NCBI GenBank assembly: GCA_016699165.1
Contig: CP064963.1
Span: 4,092,001-4,156,000, forward strand
Length of the DNA: 64,000 nt
Source of the DNA: Candidatus Melainabacteria bacterium
GTDB taxonomy: Bacteria > Cyanobacteriota > Vampirovibrionia > Obscuribacterales > Obscuribacteraceae
Direction: 5' to 3'
In this document: positions 1-9,271 of the stretch, piece after piece
Position numbering within the stretch: the stretch's first letter is position 1
Layout of the letters: the number at the start of each line of letters is the position of its first letter
Notes under the pieces: model-generated
Told to the model about the DNA's origin: nothing
The model's database searches: none
The model's input: the letters and a program-made list of their open reading frames with translations, nothing else
Program-made: the position numbers and the translations under genes

Positions 1-552
1 TACACTTCGCTTGGTGGCGATTATCCTCTTGAACCTCAGGCGCGATTGGCACCAAATGGCGTACAAGAAAACAAAAAACACATAAGTAGCGTCTTTGCTC
101 AAGGGCTTTACGACTGGATTCGAAGCGCCAATGGCAAAGTCAAAATAGACAGTGTGGTCAATATAGTAAATTCAAGATTGTATTCTGATAATCACGATGT
201 AATCCCTGGTCAATCTATTGCATTTTCATTTAACCAATATGGTGAAGTGAAGACTAAGTCATATTCGGCGTATAGCGCCTCTAATCAATTGGTGCACGAG
301 AATCAGTTTTACACAATTGCTTGGGACGCAATTACCACAACGACCGGTAATTGGACTTTTACTTGTCGCGATCAGGTGCGCAATCTGGGTTTGCAAAATG
401 GTGGCAAGCACGCCGGTCAGTTGATGGAAAATACCTTTAGCTATGAGTCAATGTCTGCTAAAGACCGCAAAGTTTACAACCAGGGTGGACTCGCTGTAGA
501 ATTCGTTTTATCATGCAGCCCAATCGCTTCAATAAAGCAAACCAACAACTAA
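1..552 (+). CDS. Unknown protein, 5' end outside window
   Basis: The reading frame is open from the first base of the window to a stop at 550-552, so this is the C-terminal 183 residues of a longer protein. A TTG at 46 could be read as a start but has no good ribosome binding site, and the frame upstream of it is open. I recognise no family. The sequence is polar with Trp and Tyr residues (YDWIRSANGK, AWDAI, NWTFTCRDQ) and no membrane segment. Its last 40 bases overlap the start of the PDZ gene, which suggests the two are co-transcribed and translationally coupled. Function unknown. Confidence 0.6.
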   Translation, partial: YTSLGGDYPLEPQARLAPNGVQENKKHISSVFAQGLYDWIRSANGKVKIDSVVNIVNSRLYSDNHDVIPGQSIAFSFNQYGEVKTKSYSAYSASNQLVHENQFYTIAWDAITTTTGNWTFTCRDQVRNLGLQNGGKHAGQLMENTFSYESMSAKDRKVYNQGGLAVEFVLSCSPIASIKQTNN

Positions 553-1178
553 AAAATATCCAGGTTGCTGTTTTATCCGCAATCGCTTCAATATCTATAG
601 TTTCTACAATTAATCCCAGTATGGCACAGCAGCCAGACTCTAATCCAAGCGCCCAAGAATATCGAACTATTTTATTTGGTGCGACAGAGAAGCGCGTTGA
701 TGCTGATGATAACGCCTTTCGCTTGGCTGCGGAAAAATTGCAAAATGGATACAACCTATCTGCCGATGAATTTAGATCGCTTGGAGTTGGCTGTGTAGGT
801 TATGAATCGTATCGCAAATATTTTCAGAACATTGCAGTTGTGATTGCTGTTTATAAAGATTCACCCGCTGCTAGAGCCGGCATCAAAGTGGGCGATAAAA
901 TAGTGGACAATCAAAAAGACAATGAATTTGCCAAAGCGAATCCGCATATAAAGCAAGTCCAAATCAGGCTCGCTCAAGCTGGCGACCCAATTGATATTAC
1001 AGTGTTGCGCAATGGCAGACCTGAAAAGGTCACACTCGTTCGCATGAACATCGAAGATATTCAAGAAACAAAGTTTCGAAAGATGTGGGAGAACACCGTT
1101 CGTCGCCTCGGTTTTCCAAAGGAAGGAAATTACACTGGAACGAGTATGCGCAACTTACAGCCAGACAAAAGCGATTGA
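513..1178 (+). CDS. Secreted PDZ-domain protein
   Basis: This 221-residue protein starts at ATG 513, inside the end of the preceding gene. Residues 15-39 form a hydrophobic signal-peptide-like stretch ending in SMAQ, so export to the periplasm is likely. Residues about 95-185 look like a PDZ domain: a GVGCVG-type carboxylate-binding strand, then the conserved core SPAARAGIKVGDKI, and later DPIDITVLRNGRPEKV, as in HtrA, CtpA and RseP PDZ domains. No protease domain is attached, so it probably binds peptides or protein C-termini rather than cutting them. Partner unknown. The family call is good; the cellular role is not known. Confidence 0.75.
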   Translation: MQPNRFNKANQQLKNIQVAVLSAIASISIVSTINPSMAQQPDSNPSAQEYRTILFGATEKRVDADDNAFRLAAEKLQNGYNLSADEFRSLGVGCVGYESYRKYFQNIAVVIAVYKDSPAARAGIKVGDKIVDNQKDNEFAKANPHIKQVQIRLAQAGDPIDITVLRNGRPEKVTLVRMNIEDIQETKFRKMWENTVRRLGFPKEGNYTGTSMRNLQPDKSD

Positions 1179-1189
1179 AAAAGTGAATA

Positions 1190-4100
1190 TCAAGCATCCT
1201 GGTTTTTATTGGATTGTTTGTGGTTTAAAAAGCGATAAAAACTCGGAATGACCAAAAGTGTGAGCAGAGTGGCTGATACTAATCCACCAAATACGACAGT
1301 GGCTAGTGGACGTTGAATTTCAGCACCTGTAGATTCGGAGAAAAGCTTGGGTAAAAGTCCCATCATAGCTACCATAACTGTCATAACTACAGGACGCAGA
1401 CGTATGCTTGCTCCCTCAATAATAGCCTCATCCAAATTTGCGTCTTCTTTTTTCTGCAACTGCATTATGTAGCTCACCATAATTACTCCATTTTGTACCG
1501 CAACACCAAATAAGGCGATGAATCCAATTAGAGCCGGCACCGATAATGGTTGATGTGATATCCAAAGTCCAACAATACCGCCAATAGCCGCAAACGGTAC
1601 AGTAAGCATTATAAGGGCAGCATTCTTGAGTGAGTTAAAAGTGAAAAATAGCAAAATGAAAATTAGAAACAAAACTACAGGGACAACAATAGAGAGTTTT
1701 CCCATCGCGCGCTGTTGATTTTCAAACTGACCGCCCCAGACTATTCGATAACCATCGGGAAGTTTTACTTTTTCTGCCGTTGTCTTTTGCGCTGCTTCAA
1801 TCCAGCTTCCAAGGTCTCGGCCTCGCACATTCACCATTACAGCTCCGCGCCTTTGTCCATCTTCTCTTTTGATTAAAACTGCCCCTTTTTCAATTCCAAC
1901 ATCGGCTAATTCCTCCAAGGGAATCCGCGCTCCATCGGGAGTTTCAATAAGCATTCCGCGCAGTCGCTCTTCGGTTTGCCGGTATTGGGGCATGAAGCGA
2001 ACTAAAATGCCAAAACGTCTATTTCCTTCTATAACCTCAGAAACCACACGACCAGCGGTGGCTGTTTGAACAAATCGAAGTATATCTGCTGAGGTTGCCC
2101 CGTATCGCGCAATAGTGTTGCGGCGAAGAGTAATTCTGAATTCAGGCAAACCCAAAACCGGTTCTCGTAACATATCGCCGGTGCCTGGCACCGCATGTAG
2201 TACCGTCATCATTTCATTTGAAAGTTTGTCGATAGTTTCGAGATCTTCTCCGAAAATTTTTACTCCAACATCGGCTTTGACTCCTGTGATTAAGTCGTCA
2301 ATCATATCGGCTATCGGTTGTGAAAAACTGTACATTACACCCGGAATTCTGTTCACTTCCCCTGCCATTTTCTCGATTAGCTCATTTTTGTTTTTTGACT
2401 GCCATTCAGATTTGGGTTTTAGTCCGATGTACATGTCTGCCGCATCCACACCTTCTTTGTCTGAGCCCATCCCGGAGCGGCCAATGCGAGTGACGACAAT
2501 GGTGACTTCTGGAAAGCGTTTGATCAGGCGCTCTATGTCTTTTGCGATTTGTTGTGATTCGGTGTGCGCGATGCTTGGTGGCATTCTGACACGAAGCCAG
2601 ATAGAGCCTTCGTCCAAGCTGGGAATGAATTCAGAGCCAAGAAATGGAAGCAAAGCAGCCGCTGCAATTAAACAACTTAGTGAAACAAAAAATAGCTTTC
2701 CTGGACGCTTCAAAGACCACTGTAATAAAGGTGTGTAGTGATTATTGAGCCAGCTCATCACTGGATTGTGTTTTTCTTTGACTTTTCCTTTCAAGACCCA
2801 GAAGCAGATGACAGGAATGATAGTAAGCGAAACAAAGAGCGCTCCCATCAATGCATAAATGAATGTCAAAGCCAGAGGCTCGAACATTTTTGCTTCAATA
2901 CCCTCTAGTGTAAACAAGGGCAAATAGACAGCGATGATAATAAAGATAGCAAAGGTAATTGGTCTTCCTACTTCTTGAGCTGCACTCATGACCACTGAAA
3001 GACGTTGGGTAGGTGATAGTTCTTCTTTTTCAGCGAGTTTTCGATAAATGTTTTCCACCATCACCACTCCTGCATCGACGACGACGCCGAAGTCTACCGC
3101 TCCCATCGTCATTAGATTGGATGAAAGACCTGTGAACTTCAGCATGGCAAAGCTAAAGAGCAGAGAAAGCGGGATTATGACGCAGACAATCAGAGTGGCT
3201 TTAATATCTAATAAAATTGCGGTGAGAACGATAATTACAAGCGCACTACTAAGTAGGATGATTTCTTTGACTGTGTCTGTAGTGCGGTCGACTAGTTCCT
3301 TTTGATTGTAGAACGGCGTGACCTTGACTCCTTTAGGGAGCGTCTTTTGGATTTCATTTATTTTGTCTTCGACACGTGCCACCACTTCTTTGGTATTGAC
3401 GCCTTTGCGCGAGAAGACTATACCTATTACAGCCTCTCCTTCAGCGTTCATCGATGCTGATCCTCGACGAAAAGCAGGACCGATTTCAACTGTGGCTACA
3501 TCGCGTACCTTAACTGGAGTTCCGCGTACTTGTTTGAGCACAATTTCTTCAATGTCATGAACTGTTTTTACTCTACCAATTCCGCGGATGATAACCTCTT
3601 CTCCCGCTTGTTCAATGAAATTACCACCTACGTTTAGATTTCCGTTGTCTAATGCTCTTTCAATGTCGCTTAGGCTGAGGTCATAAGTTTTGAGTCGGAC
3701 GGGGTTGATTAGCACCTGGTATTGTTTGACGAATCCTCCATAAGAAACGACATTGACCACTCCTTGAGTGGCAAGGAGGCGTTTAGCAATTGTCCAATCT
3801 TGAAGAGTACGAAGATCAACCAGATTGTGGTGATCGCTTGTGACGTAATACATAAAGACTTGGCTAAACGTCGAGATTGCCGGACCCAACTGCGGGGGCG
3901 GCACTCCTGGTGGAAACTTTAATGTCGACAATCGTTGTTGAACGAGCTGACGGGCAAGATAAAGATCGCATTGGTCGTCAAATATTGCCGTTACGACCGA
4001 GAGTCCAAACTCAGAGCTAGAGCGAATTTTTCTTATGAAAGGCACGCCGTTTAGCGTGTATTCAATAGGCACTGTGACCAGAGATTCTACTTCTTCTGCC

Positions 4101-4270
4101 GCCATGCTTTCTGGCTCTGTTATTATCTCTACGCTAATATTGCTGACATCAGGAAAAGAGTCTGTAGGAATAGTCGAAATGGAGTACACGCCGATTGCAA
4201 TTAAGCCAATCATAAGCATTAGAATTCCAGCTCTTTGAGTGAGGGCAAAATTTATTAGTTTGTCAATCAA
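1190..4270 (-). CDS. czcA: Heavy-metal efflux RND transporter, CzcA/CusA family
   Basis: The 1026-residue length is typical of an RND pump. Seen in order: N-terminal TM1 (residues 13-31), a first large periplasmic loop, a block of TM segments from about 340 to 540, a second periplasmic loop, and a last TM block from about 870 to 1015. TM4 carries DFGVVVDAGVVMVEN, which matches the DFGxxxDGAxxxxEN signature of the divalent-cation (Co/Zn/Ni) HME subgroup better than the CusA copper form, so a divalent metal substrate is inferred. It overlaps the adaptor gene upstream by 4 bp (ATGA arrangement), so the two are one transcription and translation unit. No outer-membrane channel gene lies next to it in this window. 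Confidence 0.93.
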   Translation of the reverse strand: MIDKLINFALTQRAGILMLMIGLIAIGVYSISTIPTDSFPDVSNISVEIITEPESMAAEEVESLVTVPIEYTLNGVPFIRKIRSSSEFGLSVVTAIFDDQCDLYLARQLVQQRLSTLKFPPGVPPPQLGPAISTFSQVFMYYVTSDHHNLVDLRTLQDWTIAKRLLATQGVVNVVSYGGFVKQYQVLINPVRLKTYDLSLSDIERALDNGNLNVGGNFIEQAGEEVIIRGIGRVKTVHDIEEIVLKQVRGTPVKVRDVATVEIGPAFRRGSASMNAEGEAVIGIVFSRKGVNTKEVVARVEDKINEIQKTLPKGVKVTPFYNQKELVDRTTDTVKEIILLSSALVIIVLTAILLDIKATLIVCVIIPLSLLFSFAMLKFTGLSSNLMTMGAVDFGVVVDAGVVMVENIYRKLAEKEELSPTQRLSVVMSAAQEVGRPITFAIFIIIAVYLPLFTLEGIEAKMFEPLALTFIYALMGALFVSLTIIPVICFWVLKGKVKEKHNPVMSWLNNHYTPLLQWSLKRPGKLFFVSLSCLIAAAALLPFLGSEFIPSLDEGSIWLRVRMPPSIAHTESQQIAKDIERLIKRFPEVTIVVTRIGRSGMGSDKEGVDAADMYIGLKPKSEWQSKNKNELIEKMAGEVNRIPGVMYSFSQPIADMIDDLITGVKADVGVKIFGEDLETIDKLSNEMMTVLHAVPGTGDMLREPVLGLPEFRITLRRNTIARYGATSADILRFVQTATAGRVVSEVIEGNRRFGILVRFMPQYRQTEERLRGMLIETPDGARIPLEELADVGIEKGAVLIKREDGQRRGAVMVNVRGRDLGSWIEAAQKTTAEKVKLPDGYRIVWGGQFENQQRAMGKLSIVVPVVLFLIFILLFFTFNSLKNAALIMLTVPFAAIGGIVGLWISHQPLSVPALIGFIALFGVAVQNGVIMVSYIMQLQKKEDANLDEAIIEGASIRLRPVVMTVMVAMMGLLPKLFSESTGAEIQRPLATVVFGGLVSATLLTLLVIPSFYRFLNHKQSNKNQDA

Positions 4271-5697
4271 TTCTGAGTCTCTCCTCGCCCGGAGATGGTC
4301 GAATGAGTATGACCGGATTCAAATTGAGCTTTAAGTAGTAGTGAGCCTGTGGTTACAACCTGATCTCCATCATTCAAGCCTGAGGTTACTTCGTAATATT
4401 TCTCGTTTGAAGTTCCTACTTCAATTGGCTGTTCTTTGAAGTGTTCTTGAATTGCTACATATACAACCTTTTTGCTTCCTTTTTTTTGCACCGCTCCTTT
4501 GGGGCAAGCAAGCACCATATGCGGTGGTAACTGAATTTCAGTATCCGTAAATAAACTAGCTCTTAATTTGAAGTCTGGATTTGCAATGCTTGCGCGAATT
4601 TGTGCTGTTCTAGTTTCAGGATCTATATGTGTGCTTATAAAATTGACTTTGCCACTGAACGTTTCACCTTTATAACCGCTTATCCTCGCGATGACGGGTG
4701 TGCCTATGGATATCTTGGGCAATTCGCTAGCTGGAATGTCTGCTGAAAGCGCCACTGTTGAAAGATCGGTGATTCTGAAAGCTTTTTTCCCAGGATCTAC
4801 CATCTCTCCTAAAGCAACGTATTGACCTGATATAGTGCCCGAAAGCGAGGATACAATTGGAATTTCTCCATTAATTTGACCATTTGCCATAATCTGGTCT
4901 ACTTTCGATGCTGTCATTCCATGAAAAATTAATCGTTGTCGCAAGGTTTTAAGATGCTGCTGAGCGCTTCGAACCTCTGCTTGAGCCAATTGAAGATCGC
5001 GTTTCATCATTGCCTTGTTTTTAAATAAGCGCTCTTCTCTTTCTCTGTCTGCTTTTGCCTGACGAAAAACTGACTGGGCGGTAGCATAATTTGCCTGAGC
5101 GACATAAAGGTCTTTAGTTGCTGCGATTTTTTCTCGAGTTAGTTGTTCATACCTTTTCAAATTTCTTTCAGTGAGTTTTAAGTGTGTCTTAGCCTCATCA
5201 AATTTGGCTTGGGCTTCTATAAGTGCTTCAGGACGCCTGAGCTGTTCGTTGTAAATTAGTTTTTCTCGCTCTTCATGCGCTTTGACAATATCTAGCTTAG
5301 AATTAGCTTCGAGTAACTCAGACTGAATAGAACTTATGCTGCGGCTGTCTAAAAGGGCGAGGACTTGCCCCTTCTTAACCATTTCACCTGGACTGACTAG
5401 GATTTTTACTATGCGGCCTTGTACTCGATTGGTCAGTGAAACTTCTTTTCCAAACTCAGGATGTATCTGACCTGCCACTTGTAGAGAATTGGTTAACATT
5501 TTCTTTTTGACTATTTCAGTTTTAATTGGAATATCTTCTTTCGATGATTTTATGGGATCAGGTTGTTTTTCCCTTTGCTCACCGCAACTGCAAATTACAG
5601 CAACTGCCCAAATGATAAGCATAATGTTAGGGAGGCGACGCACACTGTTATGAGATAAAAATGATTTTGTCATCTGGCAATTATGAGAAGTGTTCAT
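4267..5697 (-). CDS. czcB: RND efflux periplasmic adaptor (membrane fusion protein), CzcB-like
   Basis: This 476-residue protein has the membrane-fusion-protein plan: a hydrophobic N-terminus at about residues 24-38 ending in a Cys (ICSC, a plausible lipobox), a lipoyl/barrel-sandwich half (GRIVKILVSPGEMVKKGQVLALLD), a long coiled-coil hairpin rich in Glu, Lys and Ala at about 120-255, the second lipoyl half (SSLSGTISGQYVALGEMVDPG), then beta-barrel and membrane-proximal domains. It would tether the inner-membrane pump to an outer-membrane channel. The first gene of the pair, it is transcribed leftwards from the 5698-5870 gap, divergent from a small membrane protein gene. Confidence 0.9.
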   Translation of the reverse strand: MNTSHNCQMTKSFLSHNSVRRLPNIMLIIWAVAVICSCGEQREKQPDPIKSSKEDIPIKTEIVKKKMLTNSLQVAGQIHPEFGKEVSLTNRVQGRIVKILVSPGEMVKKGQVLALLDSRSISSIQSELLEANSKLDIVKAHEEREKLIYNEQLRRPEALIEAQAKFDEAKTHLKLTERNLKRYEQLTREKIAATKDLYVAQANYATAQSVFRQAKADREREERLFKNKAMMKRDLQLAQAEVRSAQQHLKTLRQRLIFHGMTASKVDQIMANGQINGEIPIVSSLSGTISGQYVALGEMVDPGKKAFRITDLSTVALSADIPASELPKISIGTPVIARISGYKGETFSGKVNFISTHIDPETRTAQIRASIANPDFKLRASLFTDTEIQLPPHMVLACPKGAVQKKGSKKVVYVAIQEHFKEQPIEVGTSNEKYYEVTSGLNDGDQVVTTGSLLLKAQFESGHTHSTISGRGETQN

Positions 5698-5870
5698 TTA
5701 AACAAAGTAGCATGAAAATGCAGCTAGGGATTTCACCTACACCGAAAGTACTAGTAGTGTGCGAAACGAATTTTTGATACCGTACGCGGTGCCCTGTATT
5801 GGTAAAATCAACTACTTGTTCCAGAATCACGCTGTTGTACAATAATAAACGCAGGATACAGGGGCGTTTA

Positions 5871-6359
5871 ATGACTTCAGACAATTCGCAATTAGTGATT
5901 TACAATTCCAAAGCCAAAGTTACCTTGCTCCTTTTGGTCAATGCCGCTTGCATTGGCGGTGCAATTTGGTTGGTTATGTCCGGGTACGATGGATTGTTTG
6001 GCACGATAGTGGGATGGCTTGGCTTAGCGCTTTTCCCCTTTGCGTTGCTTTTGCAATTGCGCAGATATCTAAATAAAGGACCACTGGTAAAGACCGATGA
6101 AAACGGCGTTCATCTGTCGACTTATGGATTTATTCCCTGGAGCGATGTTACCGGTTACGCCGAATACAAAGCAATGATTCAAATTTATATAACCAACGAA
6201 GAGCATTACATCAACAAGTTGCCAGCACCAGAGCGCTTTATTGCTAACATGAACAAGAAATTTGGCTTCTCATCCATCACTATTCCGATGTCGTGCTGCA
6301 CCAAAGATCAGAAGACCTCGCTTGCCAATGCGCTTAATAAGAGAATTCCTCTCAAATAG
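5871..6359 (+). CDS. Small membrane protein, STM3941-like family
   Basis: ATG 5871 is the best start because AGGGG lies upstream at normal spacing; the open frame runs back to 5799 without such a site. The 162-residue product has two TM segments at about residues 17-37 and 43-62, then a soluble tail containing GLxxxxx-type text (NGVHLSTYGFIPWSDVTGY), which resembles STM3941-family proteins. That family has no established biochemical role. It is transcribed away from the czcBA pair with 173 bp between the starts, so both promoters must lie in that gap. Family assignment is by eye and moderate. Confidence 0.6.
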   Translation: MTSDNSQLVIYNSKAKVTLLLLVNAACIGGAIWLVMSGYDGLFGTIVGWLGLALFPFALLLQLRRYLNKGPLVKTDENGVHLSTYGFIPWSDVTGYAEYKAMIQIYITNEEHYINKLPAPERFIANMNKKFGFSSITIPMSCCTKDQKTSLANALNKRIPLK

Positions 6360-6396
6360 ACGACTGGTTGCAAAGTTGCTCAAGCAAGAGCGGTGC

Positions 6397-6410
6397 CACC
6401 TCTAGAGGTG
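6397..6410. promoter_or_regulatory. Perfect 14-bp palindrome upstream of the R-M genes
   Basis: CACCTCTAGAGGTG is its own reverse complement and lies 69-97 bp before the methylase start candidates. Position and symmetry fit an operator or a self-limiting regulatory site for the restriction-modification operon. No controller (C) protein gene is seen beside it, so the binding protein, if any, is unknown; the methylase itself is one candidate. Confidence 0.4.
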
Positions 6411-6479
6411 TGTATATGTTTTCTCTATGCGGAGTGCGTCTATGTTTGTTCTGGACAAGGGCTCTTATCTAGTCAATAA

Positions 6480-7334
6480 TTGAGTCTGGCGGTTACAAAT
6501 AGCGAAATGACCACTGTTTTAAGTCGTGAAGCTCCTCATCCGTTCGCTTTGCCGGACGGTGGATATAGACCTCCGCTCAAATGGGCGGGAGGTAAGCGTT
6601 GGCTTGTACCTACGCTTAGAGAAATGTGGGCTTCGCACAATCATAGAAGACTGGTCGAACCATTTTGTGGCGGACTAGCGGTGGTACTAGGATTGGTGCC
6701 GGAAAAAGCTTTGCTGAACGACATAAATCCGCATGCCATCAACTTTTATGCACAGTTAAAACTCGGTCTTAATATTAAATGGGAAATGGAATATGATCCC
6801 GACAAATATTATGAGTATCGCAACGAGTTTAATAACCTTATTCGCAAAAAGAAGGCCAATACAAAACGTGCAGCCGAGCTGTTTTATTATCTAAACAGAA
6901 CTGGCTATAACGGCTTGTGTCGCTTCAACAAGCAGGGCGAATACAATGTTCCATTTGGCACTCATTCTAAAATCAATTATGTCTCAAATTTTCTGCCTTA
7001 CAAAGAAATTTTCAAAGACTGGCAATTAAGTTGCGCTGACTTTCAGACTATTGAAATAGAACCTAAAGACTTTATCTATGCCGATCCGCCTTATGACGTT
7101 CAGTTTACTCAATACTCAAAAGAAGGCTTCAACTGGGACGATCAAGTGCGTCTTGCCGAGTGGCTCTGTAAGCACAAGGGTCCGGTGGTGCTATCTAATC
7201 AAGCTACAGAAAAAATAATTGAGTTATACCAAAAGCTAGGATTCAATCTGGCTTATCGCGATGCACCGCGCCTGATAAACTGCACCGGCAATAGAGCCAA
7301 AGCGGTTGAAGTAATTGCTACCAAACGTATTTAA
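6480..7334 (+). CDS. DNA adenine methyltransferase, Dam/D12 class
   Basis: This is a 284-residue N6-adenine methylase of the alpha (D12, Dam-like) class. Visible motifs are LKWAGGKR at 33-40 (motif X), PFCGGLA at 61-67 (motif I, AdoMet binding, usual form FxGxG), NRTGYNGLCRFN plus NVPFG in the Dam-type recognition region at about 139-160, and the catalytic DPPY at 202-205. An in-frame stop just upstream forces the start to TTG 6480 or ATG 6507; neither has a strong ribosome binding site. An endonuclease gene starts 2 nt after the stop, so this is most likely the protective half of a type II R-M system. The recognition site cannot be read reliably; GATC is possible by family but unproven. Confidence 0.92.
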   Translation: MSLAVTNSEMTTVLSREAPHPFALPDGGYRPPLKWAGGKRWLVPTLREMWASHNHRRLVEPFCGGLAVVLGLVPEKALLNDINPHAINFYAQLKLGLNIKWEMEYDPDKYYEYRNEFNNLIRKKKANTKRAAELFYYLNRTGYNGLCRFNKQGEYNVPFGTHSKINYVSNFLPYKEIFKDWQLSCADFQTIEIEPKDFIYADPPYDVQFTQYSKEGFNWDDQVRLAEWLCKHKGPVVLSNQATEKIIELYQKLGFNLAYRDAPRLINCTGNRAKAVEVIATKRI

Positions 7335-7336
7335 AA

Positions 7337-8665
7337 ATGAGCAAAGCAAACGACATAGCATGGAGTGATTTTTTCGCTAAGTCGGATGTCCTTTCACAAA
7401 TTGAATGCCAGGGCTTTGCTTATGTCAAAGCTGATGACATAAAAGAATTCAGAGAACCGCGCTTAATGGCAAAGATAGACACTCTTGCTATGCGACCCGA
7501 GCCGTTTGTACAGCATAGTCTAAGCATTCTGCCTGTGCAGAATGGACTCTATTTGTTATTCAAAGACCCTGAAAATAAGTTGTTTTATTCTTTTCCGAAA
7601 ATCCAGGACGATTTGAAAGTAGAAGAGCATCGCTCACAAATAGATTTGCAGACGTTCGATTGCTTTCCTAAAAGCAAGATATTTAGCGAGTCTCAAGCAA
7701 TTGATTATGCCAAGTTGGCTTCTTTGATCAATAGATACATAGGCTCTGACGATGCTACTTTGTGTGTGCGCGGCAGGCTCTACTCGGGCGATTTCAACTT
7801 CTTGCTGCCCGATCAAGCAGAGCCCATACAAGTCTCGAATGTACAGATAGAAGTGGATGCTGGATTTGAAACGCCTGATTCTATCGTGCTTATTGAAGCA
7901 AAAATCGGTCGTCGTGATGACTTTAATATCAGACAACTTTTCTATCCGTACCTGCAGTGGTCAAAGCGTTCGCGCAAAAAAATTAGAACTGTTTTTTTGA
8001 CTTATTCAAATGGCGAATATTTATTCACTGAATTTGAAATGGGAAGAGACCTGGGCGAGATAGAACTGATTTCAAACCGCGCTTTTGTTATTGATGATTT
8101 GCCGGTCTGCAATATCGATTTGAATGAATTGCTCTCAAAAATAGCGGTCGAAAAAGAACCAGACTCGATACCATTTCCACAAGCGGACGACCTAAATAAG
8201 ATAGTCGATTTGGTTCAATTAAACGATTATGAAATTAAGACGCCCCATTCAATATCTGAGTTTTTCGAATTCACCGAAAGGCAGTCATATTATTATGCCG
8301 GAGCGGCGGTTTATCTGGGGTTTATCGAGCGTGCTGCTCAGTTACTTGAATTGACTCAGTATGGAAAGTCTTTTGCGCAAATAGTCTCGCGCTCGCAACG
8401 AACAAAAGTATTACTAGAGCAAATGCTCAAACGCCCCACATTGCGCAAGAGTCTTGAATTGCTTATGGCGCGTGGGTTTGACTTGAAACTTGTGGATAAT
8501 CGCGAAATCGCAGATATAATTCAAACTGAAACAAATTTGACTGGGACCACTCCAATTCGCAGAGCGGCGACGGTGAAGAAATGGCTCAAATGGATGACTT
8601 TGAATTGTAGTTTCAAGCAAATAATTTGTGTAAGTGGTGTAAATGGAGAATTACAGCGTGAATAG
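7337..8665 (+). CDS. Type II restriction endonuclease, PD-(D/E)XK fold
   Basis: The 442-residue protein begins 2 nt after the methylase stop. A PD-(D/E)XK core is seen around residues 170-200: D174 in IEVDAGFE, then E187 and K189 in IVLIEAKIG, followed by the conserved-looking FNIRQLFYPYLQW helix and a strand (RTVFLTYSNGEYLFTEF). The C-terminal third is predicted alpha-helical and wing-like (residues 290-430), as would suit a DNA-recognition domain. The pairing with a Dam-class methylase supports cleavage of the same, unmodified site. Its last 23 bases overlap the next gene. Substrate sequence unknown. Confidence 0.82.
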   Translation: MSKANDIAWSDFFAKSDVLSQIECQGFAYVKADDIKEFREPRLMAKIDTLAMRPEPFVQHSLSILPVQNGLYLLFKDPENKLFYSFPKIQDDLKVEEHRSQIDLQTFDCFPKSKIFSESQAIDYAKLASLINRYIGSDDATLCVRGRLYSGDFNFLLPDQAEPIQVSNVQIEVDAGFETPDSIVLIEAKIGRRDDFNIRQLFYPYLQWSKRSRKKIRTVFLTYSNGEYLFTEFEMGRDLGEIELISNRAFVIDDLPVCNIDLNELLSKIAVEKEPDSIPFPQADDLNKIVDLVQLNDYEIKTPHSISEFFEFTERQSYYYAGAAVYLGFIERAAQLLELTQYGKSFAQIVSRSQRTKVLLEQMLKRPTLRKSLELLMARGFDLKLVDNREIADIIQTETNLTGTTPIRRAATVKKWLKWMTLNCSFKQIICVSGVNGELQRE

Positions 8666-9245
8666 ACTGGTTGTGATGTTTTTAGTGATGATTTTCTGTT
8701 TTGCGCTTCCGTCTTACAGCGAAGACGCTTCTTTGGCTGAGGCGAAAGAGCAAGAAATGACTTTTAAGGTTGCTCACGATGAGATGAAGAAAACTCGTTT
8801 GGCAAAGCCCGGTCGTGGCGATGCTCTTGCTGACATGCTTGTCACTCCAATTGAGAAATTGGCTGGTAGCAGCGATCAGTCGAGTATGCAAAACTGGGGT
8901 AATGTCTGTCTGGATCATTTGTATGACGGCAATAAAGAAGAAGCAATTAGAATAATAGACCTGCTCGACGCTGCCGCTTCAAAGTCTTATCCCAAAAGCG
9001 AAGTGGCGGTGGGACAAGCTTTGTATTATTTTGCCATTGGCTCTTACATGGACGGCGATTTGAAAAACGCAGAAAAGTATGGGCTAAAATGTGTCGACAA
9101 ATACGTTGCGTCAGGCTCCAAGCAGAGAGTTGACCAATCCAATTTGCAGTTGTGTTATTACATGCTTGCACTGGTTTGTGACAAACAAGGCAACAAAGAA
9201 AAATCAGTTGAGTTTGCTCACAAAGGCAAAGACGTCGTTCTATAA
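8643..9245 (+). CDS. Secreted TPR-like protein
   Basis: A 200-residue protein with a clear signal peptide (hydrophobic 8-22, cleavage region PSYSEDA). The mature part is helical with TPR-like pairs, for example ALYYFAIGSYMDGDLKNAEKYGLKC and YYMLALVCDKQGNKEKSVEFA read as separate helices near residues 128-195. It overlaps the end of the endonuclease gene by 23 bp in another frame, so it may be translated by coupling even though it is unlikely to belong to the R-M function. An in-frame GTG at 8658 is an alternative start. No specific role can be assigned. Confidence 0.65.
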   Translation: MENYSVNRLVVMFLVMIFCFALPSYSEDASLAEAKEQEMTFKVAHDEMKKTRLAKPGRGDALADMLVTPIEKLAGSSDQSSMQNWGNVCLDHLYDGNKEEAIRIIDLLDAAASKSYPKSEVAVGQALYYFAIGSYMDGDLKNAEKYGLKCVDKYVASGSKQRVDQSNLQLCYYMLALVCDKQGNKEKSVEFAHKGKDVVL

Positions 9246-9271
9246 GATATTGAATTGCGATGGCTCACAAC

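Noticed and set aside
2115..2738. Plus-strand ORF of 207 residues inside the efflux pump gene
   Set aside because: It is antisense to the clearly coding czcA frame, with no ribosome binding site and Ser/Ile-rich text that looks like a shadow.
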